A stretch of 64,000 nt of DNA from Parahaliea mediterranea (GTDB lineage: Bacteria > Pseudomonadota > Gammaproteobacteria > Pseudomonadales > Halieaceae), in the NCBI RefSeq assembly GCF_003402235.1, contig NZ_QEWO01000002.1, positions 310,001-374,000 on the forward strand, given 5' to 3'. The notes below the pieces were generated by a model, which saw nothing but the letters and a program-made list of their open reading frames with translations, did no database searches and was not told the DNA's origin. Both the position numbers and the translations under genes were made by a program. This document shows, in pieces, positions 26,588-36,722 of the stretch. Numbering within the stretch: position 1 is the stretch's first letter; each line of letters opens with the position of its first letter.

Positions 26588-29022
26588 CTATTGCTCAGCA
26601 CTTTCGGGATTCAGGCCGTTGCCCGGTAACACCACATCTGATTTGCAGGTCGAGGTTTCGAAAAGCTCCATCTGGTCGCTATAGTGTTGGTCTGGATGCC
26701 CGCTCGGGCCGATAAACCCGCTTTGACCCGGTGCGGTCACCGAACAGAGGGTTACACTTCCCTCCCGCATTTCCACCAGGAAATTCGTGGTGCCCCTGTT
26801 CATATACTGTGGCAGGGATAGCAGTTCATCCACTCCGGCGATGGGTACGCCAAGCGCGTTTTTGGGCGGGAAATAGTGCTTCGCAACGGGTGTCAGCCAG
26901 CCCTTAGACTCCTCACCAAAGCGCTCCGACAATTGACGGTCAACATCGGCCAGGGCTTTGAGTATTACACTATCAGGCGTCGCACCGTTTAAAAAGTCGT
27001 ATTCCTGGGGTATACCGGACGCGGAGCCCTCCAGTGCGTTGAAAAGTATCTTTGAGAGCTGTGCCGTCCGTATGCTTCCCGGCGATGATTTGTCCGTGGG
27101 CTCAGGATAACCCAGACGTTGATAGTCCCTGTATACAGACCTGGGCAAGTCGTCTCGAAAGACACGCCGCTCCATGGCCAGAAGCCAGGCGCGAAACACT
27201 GTCACTGCCGGGCTGTCATAGTTTCCGTCACCATCGCTGTCGCTGTTTTCCATATTCCAGGCTTTGAGAAGACGCAAGAGCCGGTGACGAGTGTCGCTGG
27301 CATCAAGGTCGCTTGCCGCCCGTAGAATGTAGGGAATGAAGTACGGCGCGTTCAAGTCGACCGTCGAAACTAATTCGCTGATCTTCCAAATTTCGTGTGC
27401 GCTGAACTCCGGCCTGCTCTCAAGCGACTGGACGATGGCATTGACACGATCCACCACAGAAAAATTCGCTCCGTCCGCCCTGAGACCACGTACTATCTGG
27501 TTATTCCAGCTTGCCAGATAGCCCTGTTCTGGATTTAGCGATCTGGGGTTTTGCGCGAACGGTTTGAAACCACGCCATTCGCGACTTCCGTCTCCTGGTG
27601 AGGGGAACTGGATATCGACATAAGGATCACGAAGTGGTTGCTTCCCCAGCCCCACTGCACCGATATTGCCTGCAGTATCTGCGAAAAACCAGGTGATTGA
27701 GACACTAACACGCGATGCATACTCCAAGTATTCATCCCAGCTCTCGGAACGTGCGGCCTGAGCCCACGCAATCATGGTCTCGAGTTCCCGCCCCTCCCAA
27801 CTGCGTTTTATCGTGTAGGCACTGTCGTTTTGCTTGTCCCAACTTCTTACAAAACCGTGTACGGTAGAATAGATATCAATCTTTACAGCCTCTTCGCCCC
27901 TCACCTCTATAATATCTGTTCTCTTGCTCATCGGACGATACGCACCGTTGAACCAGTATTCGTAGGGATTATTCGGATTCAGACGCTCTTGGAAAACATC
28001 GTTCGTATCTAGTGAACCTACCGTCGATCCCCAGGCAACTCGGCCATTTGTCCCGAAGAGGACGGGGATCAACCCCACTGGCGTCATGCCGGTTATATTG
28101 TAACCGACACCATGCAATCCAATCCCATAGACGAAGCCCGGGTTACTGAATCCCTGCTGGGGAGCGTTGTAAAGTATCGCGCTCCCGCCAGTGTTCTTTG
28201 TTGGCCCGATAACCCACGCGCTGCTAGCGGTGGGCATGTTATACGCGGACTCAAGGCCGCTAAGTGCGACTTGCGCCCGCCGGAACGCCGCTGCGCCTTT
28301 TGACGAAACAGGTTGAAGAGCCAACGACGCGACGGCTCCATCGACTTTTTTTCAGCCCCTCTGTCCGCCTCTCCGGGAATTATGGTAGGAGCGTGAGGAT
28401 CCTCTTTCCAGCGTAGTTGCGCGTATATTTCCCGGCCATTTTTATCGCCCTTTTCACGCTGTAACTGCGTAAGCAAGGTAAGGTTATCTACTTCCATGCT
28501 GTTGCCGAAAAACCTATTGAAGATCAGACCAACACCGATCATCACCACATCAGATTCGGTCCAGAAAGTCGGTTCAAAATCATATTCCGCGAACTGTCGC
28601 GGCAATAACCGCTCTTTGTCGGAAAGGACTTCCCGCACACGCTTGTTAATCCCGGCGGCATAGCCTTTGAACATCGCTCTGGCATCATGGGGTAGTTCCT
28701 CCAGTTGTGACTCTATTGACTGTGGGGAGATCGATCTGCGGGTGGCGATGTCTGTTATCAGGTATTCGCTTCCCAGAACCTCCGCGATAGAGCCATTTCC
28801 AGTTCGCTTGGCCATCTCCAGCTGAAACAGCCGATCCTGTGCTATGGCGTACCCGAAGCCAAAATACAGAGACACGATGTTGGCGGCGTAGACGTGCGGG
28901 ACACCGTAACTATCACGCCGTATTTCAAACTGCTCGTGTTGAGCTGAACAGCTCAATGAAATGACATATATACCTAAGAGTATGGATTTGAACGAGAATT
29001 TCCAGCGATTCTCTGAAGTCAT
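26588..29022 (-). pseudogene. Penicillin acylase family (N-terminal nucleophile) amidohydrolase, frameshifted
   Basis: The protein is split between two frames. The N-terminal part starts at 29022 (MTSENRWKFSFK) with a lipobox ISLSC and continues IRRDSYGVPHVYA, LYFGFGYAIAQDRLFQLEMAKRTGNGSIAEVLG (alpha chain). Its frame becomes nonsense near 28350. The beta chain lies in the other frame with the catalytic Ser in ASSAWVIGPTKNTGG (codon 28225-28223), LHGVGYNITG and ASWNNQIVRG. A run of seven T (28346-28352; A on the coding strand) is the likely slip site: eight A would join the frames as AEKKVDGAVASLALQPV. The protein would be about 810 residues, normal for the family, which cleaves amide bonds of penicillins, acyl-homoserine lactones or other acyl amides. 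Confidence 0.85.
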
Positions 29023-29150
29023 AGAATATTCGTTGTAAAAAAGACCCAGGCCTTCTTCAAATTTCGAAAGAAAGCACTGGGTCAACCGCCAATAATAGCT
29101 TTCGTACCAGCTCCAGCGAATAACACTGCAAGCGCGTTCTAGCGCGGATG

Positions 29151-31289
29151 TCAAAGCCAGCGGTAAGTGAGTTTGATTCCGTAAGTGAGAGGAGTCGATA
29201 GACCATAGGTGTAGCTACGCCACAGCCCACTTTTCCCGGCACTGGTAATAACCACATCGTCTTCCAGATTCCGAGCATAACCCTGGAGTGTCCAATCTGA
29301 ATTGTTACTCTGATAAGTCAGAAGGATATCTGTTCTAGTAAACTCGTCCTTCTCCTGGAAGCCGAGATTGGCCACACCAAGGTAGGATTCCGTTTCATAG
29401 TGTGACTGAATGCGCGCTGTTAGAACTCCCCGAGTAAATTCAAAATCATGCTCGTATCCAATACCAACTGAAGTATCCGGTGTTTGTGTGGGTGAGTTAC
29501 CAGCAAAGTCAACCAAGCATTTTCCGCCAGCAATATATTGCGCACAGAAATCTGTGTATTCAGCATCCAGAAAAACTACTGAACCGTCAAAACGATCCAA
29601 CGGTGTAATAAGTGCTGTCCAATCAAACTCTAGGCCAACTATTTCAGATTCGCCCGCATTCACAATCGACGATAGGCCATCGGCGTTTCTGACCGATGCC
29701 TGCTGATCGCTGTAATCATAACGAAATGCAGCTATGTTCATCTGTATCCTGCCATCCAGATACTGCCCTTTTACGCCCGCTTCAAATGCTTCCAAGGTTT
29801 CCGGACCATACGGATTGGATTCAGCCCTACCCGGTACATTGTTAAAACCACCCGCCTTATAACCCGTACTGAACTTGGCGTAGGCCATGACATCGTCACT
29901 AATGTTCCAGTTAGCCCCAACATGATATGTAGACTTGGAATTATCTCCGGAGTTGTCGTAAACAGAAGGCGTCCCGAATACGAGTTGGTTGCCGCGGCGA
30001 GACAATTCATCTTCCGAGTACCGCGCACCCAACTCAAAGGTAAGGACGTCCGAGAAATCATAGCTGGTGTGAACGAAAACAGCAGTCGACTCTGATTCGA
30101 CATCAAAGTCGAAGACCATCAGGTCCACCGGGATCGCTGTATCCGTGTAATCTCGGAAAATGGAGGTTAGAGCATTGGTCTCCTTGAAGTAATTGCCACC
30201 AAGTTGCCATTGAAAATCGCTGCTATCGCTGGATGCAATACGTAATTCGTGTGAGATATCTTTTACGTCTTCGCTCAGGTCAAAATAGTTGTCCGAACGA
30301 AAGAGACCATCCAGGTCGCGCCTCTGTCTGTAGTCAGATCTACGAACACCCCCAATATAATTCACACTCACGTTGTCAAAATCATACTTTGCGGTAACCT
30401 GATACGTCTGGTAGTTGTGGTCCAGATACTGGTTCGGTTTGCCATGCGACACCCCTCCTTTGTCCATTCTGGGAACGGCGTTATCGGTCCACGCCTCGAC
30501 TGGGGTTCCTGTTACTGTCGGCCCTACTCCTCCCAGTTCGGTAAACTGTGCTGAGAAGAGGAGATAAAGCCGTTCTGTAGGCTGATAATCAAGATGAAAG
30601 CGGCCTGATTTCATGTCGGCATCATCACCTGCATCCGCCGGGCCTTCATCCTCTCGGTACCCATCGTGTTCCCGAGTCATGAAAGAAGCCCGGGCATTTA
30701 CCTTGTTAGACAATGGGAGATTGATCATACCCTCGGTATTGAAGGTGTCGTAATTGCCGAAACCGGCTGAAACCTCTGCTTCAAATTCCGGTACGGGCTT
30801 TTCAGTAATGAAGTTAATGACCCCTCCAGTCGCATTTTTCCCATACAGAGTACCTTGGGGGCCACGCAGCACCTCAACTCGCTCCATATCGTACAGTGCG
30901 TTGGAGAAGGAATTGGCCCTCTCAATGTAAAAACCATCTTGGGCGATCGCTACCGCCGGGTTCCCAGTTTCGTTGGTATCCTGGCTGTTGACACCTCTTA
31001 TGCTGACGACGACGTTGGCTGAGTTTTTGGTAAATGTTACGCCCGGTGCAATACCAGCAAGATCTTCAACCTGGCTTACGCCATTGTCATCCAGGGCGTC
31101 ACCGGTAAAAACACTCATCGCGATGGCCGTGTCCTGGACCGAAGTCTCGCGCTTGGTTGCAGTTACAACCACTTCTTCGATCGCGTAGCTGCTATTCGCC
31201 TGCGCCTGCGCCCAAGTTCCATGAACCACCCCACTGACAGCAAGCGACAACGTTGTGTATCTAACGAACTGCCTTTTTATATTTCTCAT
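29151..31289 (-). CDS. TonB-dependent outer membrane receptor
   Basis: A 712-residue receptor with a signal peptide (MRNIKRQFVRYTTLSLAVSG to WAQAQ), TonB box IEEVVVTATKRETSVQDTA, plug motifs VVVSIRGVNSQDTNE and VEVLRGPQGTLYGKNATGGVINF, and a barrel ending LTYGIKLTYRWL. Start chosen at the ATG after TTGAGGGGTACTTCT. It is 128 bp upstream of the acylase gene on the same strand, and its promoter carries the LacI-type palindrome about 100 bp before the start. It probably imports the substrate of the acylase and GMC dehydrogenase. Confidence 0.93.
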   Translation of the reverse strand: MRNIKRQFVRYTTLSLAVSGVVHGTWAQAQANSSYAIEEVVVTATKRETSVQDTAIAMSVFTGDALDDNGVSQVEDLAGIAPGVTFTKNSANVVVSIRGVNSQDTNETGNPAVAIAQDGFYIERANSFSNALYDMERVEVLRGPQGTLYGKNATGGVINFITEKPVPEFEAEVSAGFGNYDTFNTEGMINLPLSNKVNARASFMTREHDGYREDEGPADAGDDADMKSGRFHLDYQPTERLYLLFSAQFTELGGVGPTVTGTPVEAWTDNAVPRMDKGGVSHGKPNQYLDHNYQTYQVTAKYDFDNVSVNYIGGVRRSDYRQRRDLDGLFRSDNYFDLSEDVKDISHELRIASSDSSDFQWQLGGNYFKETNALTSIFRDYTDTAIPVDLMVFDFDVESESTAVFVHTSYDFSDVLTFELGARYSEDELSRRGNQLVFGTPSVYDNSGDNSKSTYHVGANWNISDDVMAYAKFSTGYKAGGFNNVPGRAESNPYGPETLEAFEAGVKGQYLDGRIQMNIAAFRYDYSDQQASVRNADGLSSIVNAGESEIVGLEFDWTALITPLDRFDGSVVFLDAEYTDFCAQYIAGGKCLVDFAGNSPTQTPDTSVGIGYEHDFEFTRGVLTARIQSHYETESYLGVANLGFQEKDEFTRTDILLTYQSNNSDWTLQGYARNLEDDVVITSAGKSGLWRSYTYGLSTPLTYGIKLTYRWL

Positions 31290-31641
31290 AGAAGTACCCC
31301 TCAAGGAACACGCCAACTTTCGATCCTCGGCAATAACCACAAAGCCTAGCTCCACGACCAGCTTGCCAGCATTGCTCAGACCGCCAAATGTAAACGTTTA
31401 CATTAATACGATACGCTTGATTATTTCAAATGTAAAGTGTTTTTGAGATGCGAGAATTTCGTAAGCGCTTAGTGACCACGCGCTCCAGACCCAGGGTGAA
31501 CGAGTCCCCCAGAGACAGCGTGAGAGACTTGGCCGAGGAAACCCCTGCCAGGCCCACGACATCGTTGATCGAGCTTGCTAAGCTATGCGTGGAACTGATC
31601 AGGCGCCACTTACAATGGAGCGCGCTCCTCCGTTAACCTCG
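31290..31641. other. Non-coding stretch at the right end of the island
   Basis: Contains the receptor promoter and the palindrome at 31387. From about 31440 to 31640 the base composition changes; a short open frame on the plus strand (from 31448) has no recognisable family and no ribosome-binding site. This part may be a relic of an inserted element. Nothing else was recognised. Confidence 0.4.
31387..31404. promoter_or_regulatory. LacI-type operator palindrome (second copy)
   Basis: AATGTAAACGTTTACATT, identical to the copy at 24137-24154, upstream of the TonB receptor of the island. The shared flanks (CC before, TA after) point to one regulator controlling both promoters. Confidence 0.8.
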
Positions 31642-31656
31642 CTAGATTTCACGTAG
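31642..31656. repeat. 15-bp match to the left-end repeat element
   Basis: CTAGATTTCACGTAG is identical to 21561-21575 inside the MITE-like element. It is a partial copy: the outer terminal repeats of the left element are not recognised here. It marks the probable right boundary of the AT-richer block. Confidence 0.6.
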
Positions 31657-31749
31657 GTGGGAAAGCGCCTCAATTGAAGGAGGCTCGGCGCAAGACACCA
31701 GAGAAATAAGAATTAATGCCGCGGAAAATAGCGCTGTAACTTTATTCAC
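31642..31749 (-). CDS. Short lipoprotein reading frame, probably truncated
   Basis: A GTG-started, 35-residue frame: a hydrophobic signal, LFSAALILISLVSC (lipobox LVSC), then AEPPSIEALSHLREI and a stop. GAGG lies 8 bp before the GTG. The stop falls within CTACGTGAAATCTAG, the sequence shared with the repeat at 21561-21575, so the gene was probably cut by the island or repeat insertion and the rest lost. An intact entericidin-like small lipoprotein is an alternative. Confidence 0.45.
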   Translation of the reverse strand: MNKVTALFSAALILISLVSCAEPPSIEALSHLREI

Positions 31750-32035
31750 TTCATACAACCTCAAAGCCAAGCAAAAAACAAACATCTTGGCATTTATCAT
31801 AGGCTGAAGATCACCGGGGTTACTCCCCCTAAAAACCCGGTGAAAACAGCGCCTGCAGCTACTTTATCAAGCAGAAAACAACCTGTTTTTGTACAGCTCA
31901 TTATAGTTGAGGTTTTAGGCCAGCCTTACACTGTCATTAATCTATTTCCGCCATTTTCACAATCGTCTGAAACGCCACCGCACAGCCTGGGCCACGAGCC
32001 GCCCAAGGATAAGTAAAGCTTGATATTCGCGAGAA
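31750..32035. other. Intergenic region between the lipoprotein relic and the TauE gene
   Basis: No gene recognised. CACCGGG near 31814 and CCCGGTG near 31838 can pair and may form a terminator for the minus-strand TauE gene. The sequence is AT-richer than the flanks. Confidence 0.4.
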
Positions 32036-32860
32036 TTAACTGGCGAAAGCGCGGTAAAGCATCCGGATAGACACAATCAGCAGGAAGCTGCCGAACACCA
32101 GCGACAGCTGGCGCTGGTCCAGTTTGTGGGCCAGTTTGGCCCCCAGCGGCGCCGCCAGCACGGTGGTCGGCGCAATCAGGCACAGCCCCAGCAGGCTCAC
32201 ATAGCCCAGGTTGCCGCTGGGCAGGCGCGGGTCGCCCCAGCCGGTGATCACGTAGGTCAGCGCGCCGGGCACGGCAATCAACAGGCCAAACAGGGCCGAT
32301 GTGCCCACGGCCCGGTGCACGGGCACGCTCATCATGGTCAGCGCCGGCACGCTCAGGCTGCCGCCGCCAATCCCCATCATGCAGGACAGGCCGCCAATCA
32401 GCACGGGCGGAATCTTGCCGGGCAGTCCACCTGGCACGTGATTCGACAGGCGCAGGTTGTCGGTGGGCAGCACCATCTTCAGCGCCACCAGAATGGCCAC
32501 CACGGCAAACACCATGGACAGCACGCTGCTGTCCATGTGGCTGGCCAGCACCGTGCCGGCCACCGACCCCAGCAGAATGAACAGCCCCCACTCCCTGGCC
32601 AGCGCAAAGTCCACCGCGCCCTTGCGGTGGTGGGCGCGGGTGGATGAAATGGAGGTGAGAATGATGGTGGCCAGGGAGGTGGCCACGGCAATGTGCATGC
32701 GAATGGCCGGGTCGACCCCCATCATGCCGAGCGCCGTATCCAGCACCGGCACAATCACAATGCCGCCCCCGACACCCAGCAGCCCCGCCAGTACCCCGGC
32801 AAACAGGCCCGTCCCCAGCATAGCCAGCCCCAGGGGCAGCAGCTCTGTCACATTGTCCAT
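32036..32860 (-). CDS. TauE/SafE family sulfite/anion exporter
   Basis: A 274-residue membrane protein with about eight hydrophobic segments and the family's duplicated glycine motifs: [16 protein letters not shown] in the first half and [17 protein letters not shown] in the second. TauE/SafE proteins export sulfite, sulfoacetate or other organic anions. The start is the ATG after GGAGTGAGTGG; the frame runs further upstream without a site. It is divergent from the nitroreductase, and the shared promoter has a TTGTATACAA palindrome. Confidence 0.9.
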   Translation of the reverse strand: MDNVTELLPLGLAMLGTGLFAGVLAGLLGVGGGIVIVPVLDTALGMMGVDPAIRMHIAVATSLATIILTSISSTRAHHRKGAVDFALAREWGLFILLGSVAGTVLASHMDSSVLSMVFAVVAILVALKMVLPTDNLRLSNHVPGGLPGKIPPVLIGGLSCMMGIGGGSLSVPALTMMSVPVHRAVGTSALFGLLIAVPGALTYVITGWGDPRLPSGNLGYVSLLGLCLIAPTTVLAAPLGAKLAHKLDQRQLSLVFGSFLLIVSIRMLYRAFAS

Positions 32861-32938
32861 CCACTCACTCCAGTCATTGGCTTTGTTGCGCGCGGCGGCT
32901 GGCCGCGCCATGGTGGCGCAATATACGCGCACTTCATG

Positions 32939-32948
32939 TTGTATACAA
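32939..32948. promoter_or_regulatory. Candidate GntR/FCD operator TTGTATACAA
   Basis: Perfect 10-bp palindrome in the divergent TauE / nitroreductase promoter. It is one base different from the site beside the GntR gene at 20659 and identical in its core to the one at 44425. A further GTATAC follows at 32961. Confidence 0.6.
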
Positions 32949-33005
32949 TTTTATTCGTTCGTATACTCCGACGGCATTCGCCATCGCCCGCTACGGAGCC
33001 ACCCC

Positions 33006-33713
33006 ATGCGCACTGATTCGCTCGACAAAACCCCGGACAACCTACAGGACAACCTGCAGGACAACCCCCTGGCCAGCCCCGCCGCGCGGGCGGCCCAGGC
33101 ACGGGCCGCGGCGCTGCAGGCTGCATCGCGGCGCCTGGATGACCCGGCCCTGGACCAGCTCTTTCGCCAGGCCCGCAGCCACAATGGCTGGCAGGACAAG
33201 CCGGTGCCCGGTGCGCTGCTAGAAGAACTCTACCGCCTGTCGAGTTGGGGGCCCACCAGCATGAACTGCAGCCCGGCGCGCTTTGTGTTTGTTCGCAGCC
33301 AGGCCGCCCGGGACAAGTTGCTGCCGGCCCTGGCCCCGGCCAATGTCGACAAAGTCAGCGCCGCGCCGGTCACCGCCATCATCGCCCAGGACGAGCGCTT
33401 CTACGAGCAGCTGCCGCGCCTGTTCCCCCACCGGGATGCCGCACCGCTGTTTCGCAACAACGCGGCGCTGGCCCAGGCTACGGCCTTTCGCAACGCCACC
33501 CTGCAAGGCGCCTACCTGATGATGGCCGCCCGCGCCCTGGGGCTGGACTGCGGCCCCCTGTCGGGCTTTGACAACGCCGCGGTGGATGCCGCCTTCTTCA
33601 GCGGCACCGCCTACCACAGCAACTTCCTGTGCTGCCTGGGCTACGGCCAGACCGAACAGCTGTTTCAGCGCCTGCCGCGCCTGGACTTCAACAGCGCCTG
33701 CCAGGTGCTGTAG
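33006..33713 (+). CDS. Nitroreductase family protein, RutE/HadB-like
   Basis: A 235-residue FMN enzyme: [45 protein letters not shown] near the N-terminus and [37 protein letters not shown] later. This pattern is that of RutE/malonic semialdehyde reductases, which reduce short aldehydes with NAD(P)H. The first 40 residues are a low-complexity extension ([10 protein letters not shown]). Shares its promoter with TauE. A real nitro-group reductase role cannot be excluded, but the subfamily speaks for an aldehyde or enone substrate. Confidence 0.87.
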   Translation: MRTDSLDKTPDNLQDNLQDNPLASPAARAAQARAAALQAASRRLDDPALDQLFRQARSHNGWQDKPVPGALLEELYRLSSWGPTSMNCSPARFVFVRSQAARDKLLPALAPANVDKVSAAPVTAIIAQDERFYEQLPRLFPHRDAAPLFRNNAALAQATAFRNATLQGAYLMMAARALGLDCGPLSGFDNAAVDAAFFSGTAYHSNFLCCLGYGQTEQLFQRLPRLDFNSACQVL

Positions 33714-34814
<1,101 letters not shown>

Positions 34815-34936
34815 TGGCCCACCGCCGGCCTTAGCGGTTTGCGATACCCGGGCCGGCGGATTCTATTGTTACGTTTAGGCTGGCCCGCCCGCATCGCCCC
34901 TGGTGACGGTGGCCGTGGCAGCGCAAGGGGAACACC

Positions 34937-35758
34937 ATGCCAGAAGCACCAACCAAACGCCGTGTCGGCATTGCCGGCTTTGGCACCATTGGCCGCAAGG
35001 TCGGCCAGGCCCTGCTGGCAGGCATGCCGGGGCTGAGCCTCGCCGCCATCAGCAGTGGCAACCGCGACAGGGCCGCCGCCGCCCTGCAGGCCATGGGCGC
35101 CAGCTTACCGGTGGTGGATGCCGCCGAACTGCCCAGCCACTGCGACATTATTGTCGAGTGCGCCCCCACCGACGCCTTTCTTGCGGTGGCAGAGCCCGCA
35201 TTACAGGCCGGCTGTACTGTCATCACCGTAAGCGGCGCCGCCATCTTGCAGCACCCCCACATTGTGGAGCTTGCGCGCGAGCACCGCGGCCAGATCATCC
35301 TCGCAACTGGCGCTTTGCTGGGCCTGGACGCCGTGCGCGCTGCGGCCGAGGGCGAGATTCACAGCGTCACCATGGTGACCCGCAAGCCGCCAAAATCCCT
35401 GAAAAAAGCCCGTTATATCGTCGAGCAGGGCATTGAACTGGAAGGCATCAGCGCGCCCCTGCGGGTGTTTGCCGGCAGCGCCCGGGAAGGTGCCGAAAAA
35501 TTCCCCGCTAACGTCAATGTGGCGGCCGCCCTGGGCCTGGCCGGCGTTGGCGCCGAGCGCACCCAACTGGAAATCTGGGCCGACCCGGGCCTGTCCCGCA
35601 ATACCCACTTTATTACCGTGGATGCCGACAGCGCGCGGCTGGAACTGAAAATCGAAAACGTACCCACCGAGGAAAACCCCGGCACCGGGCGCATCACCGC
35701 CCTCAGTGTCATCACCGCCCTGCGCTCTCTGGGCGCAGCGTTGCGGGTCGGCAGCTAG
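34937..35758 (+). CDS. Aspartate dehydrogenase-like NAD(P)-dependent oxidoreductase
   Basis: A 273-residue protein of the NadX/L-aspartate dehydrogenase family: Rossmann motif VGIAGFGTIGRKVGQAL, IIVECAPTDAFLAVAEPAL, and the C-terminal domain FPANVNVAAALGLAGVG with NTHFITVDADSARLELKIENVP. Known members convert aspartate to oxaloacetate or iminoaspartate, or run reductive amination. It is not part of the textbook 3-hydroxyanthranilate meta pathway, so its place between haaO and the acetaldehyde dehydrogenase is odd. The ATG has an AAGGGGAACACC site. Confidence 0.85.
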   Translation: MPEAPTKRRVGIAGFGTIGRKVGQALLAGMPGLSLAAISSGNRDRAAAALQAMGASLPVVDAAELPSHCDIIVECAPTDAFLAVAEPALQAGCTVITVSGAAILQHPHIVELAREHRGQIILATGALLGLDAVRAAAEGEIHSVTMVTRKPPKSLKKARYIVEQGIELEGISAPLRVFAGSAREGAEKFPANVNVAAALGLAGVGAERTQLEIWADPGLSRNTHFITVDADSARLELKIENVPTEENPGTGRITALSVITALRSLGAALRVGS

Positions 35759-35767
35759 GAGCCCGCT

Positions 35768-36697
35768 ATGAGCAACAAAATCACAGTCCCGAGCGGCAAG
35801 GTAAAAGCCGCCATCATCGGCCCCGGCAACATCGGCACCGACCTGCTGATGAAGGCCATGCGCAGTGACGTGATCGAACCGGTCTGGATGGTGGGCGTGG
35901 TGCCGGATTCCCCCGGCCTGGCCCGCGCCCAGGACATGGGCCTGAAGACCACGGCCGAGGGCGTGGACGGCATGCTGCCGAGCATGAAGGAAGACGGCGT
36001 GCAGATCTGCTTCGACGCCACCTCCGCCTACGTGCACGCCGAGAACAGCCGCAAGGTGAACGAGCAGGGCGCGGTGATGATCGACCTCACCCCCGCCGCC
36101 ATCGGCCCCTTCTGCGTGCCGCCGGTGAACCTGTCCAACGCCGTGGCCGAGCGCAAAATGAACGTGAATATGGTTACCTGCGGCGGCCAGGCCACCATTC
36201 CGCTGGTGGCCGCTGTATCGCGCGTGCAGAGCGTGTCCTACGCCGAGATTGTGGCCACCGTGAGCAGCAAGTCCGCCGGCCCCGGCACCCGCAAGAATAT
36301 CGACGAGTTCACCCGCACCACCTCGCGCGGCATCGAGAGCGTGGGCGGCGCCGAGAAAGGCAAGGCCATTATCATCATCAACCCGGCCGAGCCGCCGCTG
36401 ATCATGCGCGACACCGTGCACTGCCTGACCGTGGATGAGCCGGACCAGGATGCCATTCGCCAGTCCATCGACGACATGATCGTCGAGGTGCAGAAGTACG
36501 TGCCGGGCTACACCTTGAAGAACGGCCCGGTGTTCGACGGCAAGCGCGTGTCCATCTACATGGAGGTGGAGGGCCTTGGGGACTTTTTGCCCAAGTACGC
36601 GGGCAACCTGGACATCATGACCGCCGCGGGCCTGCGCACGGCGGAGATGTACGCCGAGGAAATCCTGGCGGGCAACTTCGTGCCCAGCGCCGCCTGA
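35768..36697 (+). CDS. Acetaldehyde dehydrogenase (acylating)
   Basis: A 309-residue enzyme of the MhpF/DmpF/NbaJ family that turns acetaldehyde, CoA and NAD+ into acetyl-CoA. Seen: Rossmann [20 protein letters not shown], catalytic Cys138 in [12 protein letters not shown], and [20 protein letters not shown]. It lies 9 bp after the AspDH-like gene and 25 bp before its physical partner, the aldolase, with which it forms a substrate-channelling complex in the known systems. Confidence 0.96.
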   Translation: MSNKITVPSGKVKAAIIGPGNIGTDLLMKAMRSDVIEPVWMVGVVPDSPGLARAQDMGLKTTAEGVDGMLPSMKEDGVQICFDATSAYVHAENSRKVNEQGAVMIDLTPAAIGPFCVPPVNLSNAVAERKMNVNMVTCGGQATIPLVAAVSRVQSVSYAEIVATVSSKSAGPGTRKNIDEFTRTTSRGIESVGGAEKGKAIIIINPAEPPLIMRDTVHCLTVDEPDQDAIRQSIDDMIVEVQKYVPGYTLKNGPVFDGKRVSIYMEVEGLGDFLPKYAGNLDIMTAAGLRTAEMYAEEILAGNFVPSAA

Positions 36698-36722
36698 TCG
36701 CTACCGAGAGAGAACTGACACC

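Noticed and set aside
31448-31636. Short plus-strand open frame of 62 codons at the island edge
   Set aside because: No recognised family, no ribosome-binding site, and basic low-information sequence; treated as part of a non-coding relic.
33006-33713. Nitroreductase as the 2-nitrobenzoate reductase that feeds the pathway
   Set aside because: Its motifs place it with RutE/HadB-like reductases, and no hydroxylaminobenzoate mutase gene is nearby. A role in nitrobenzoate use cannot be supported.
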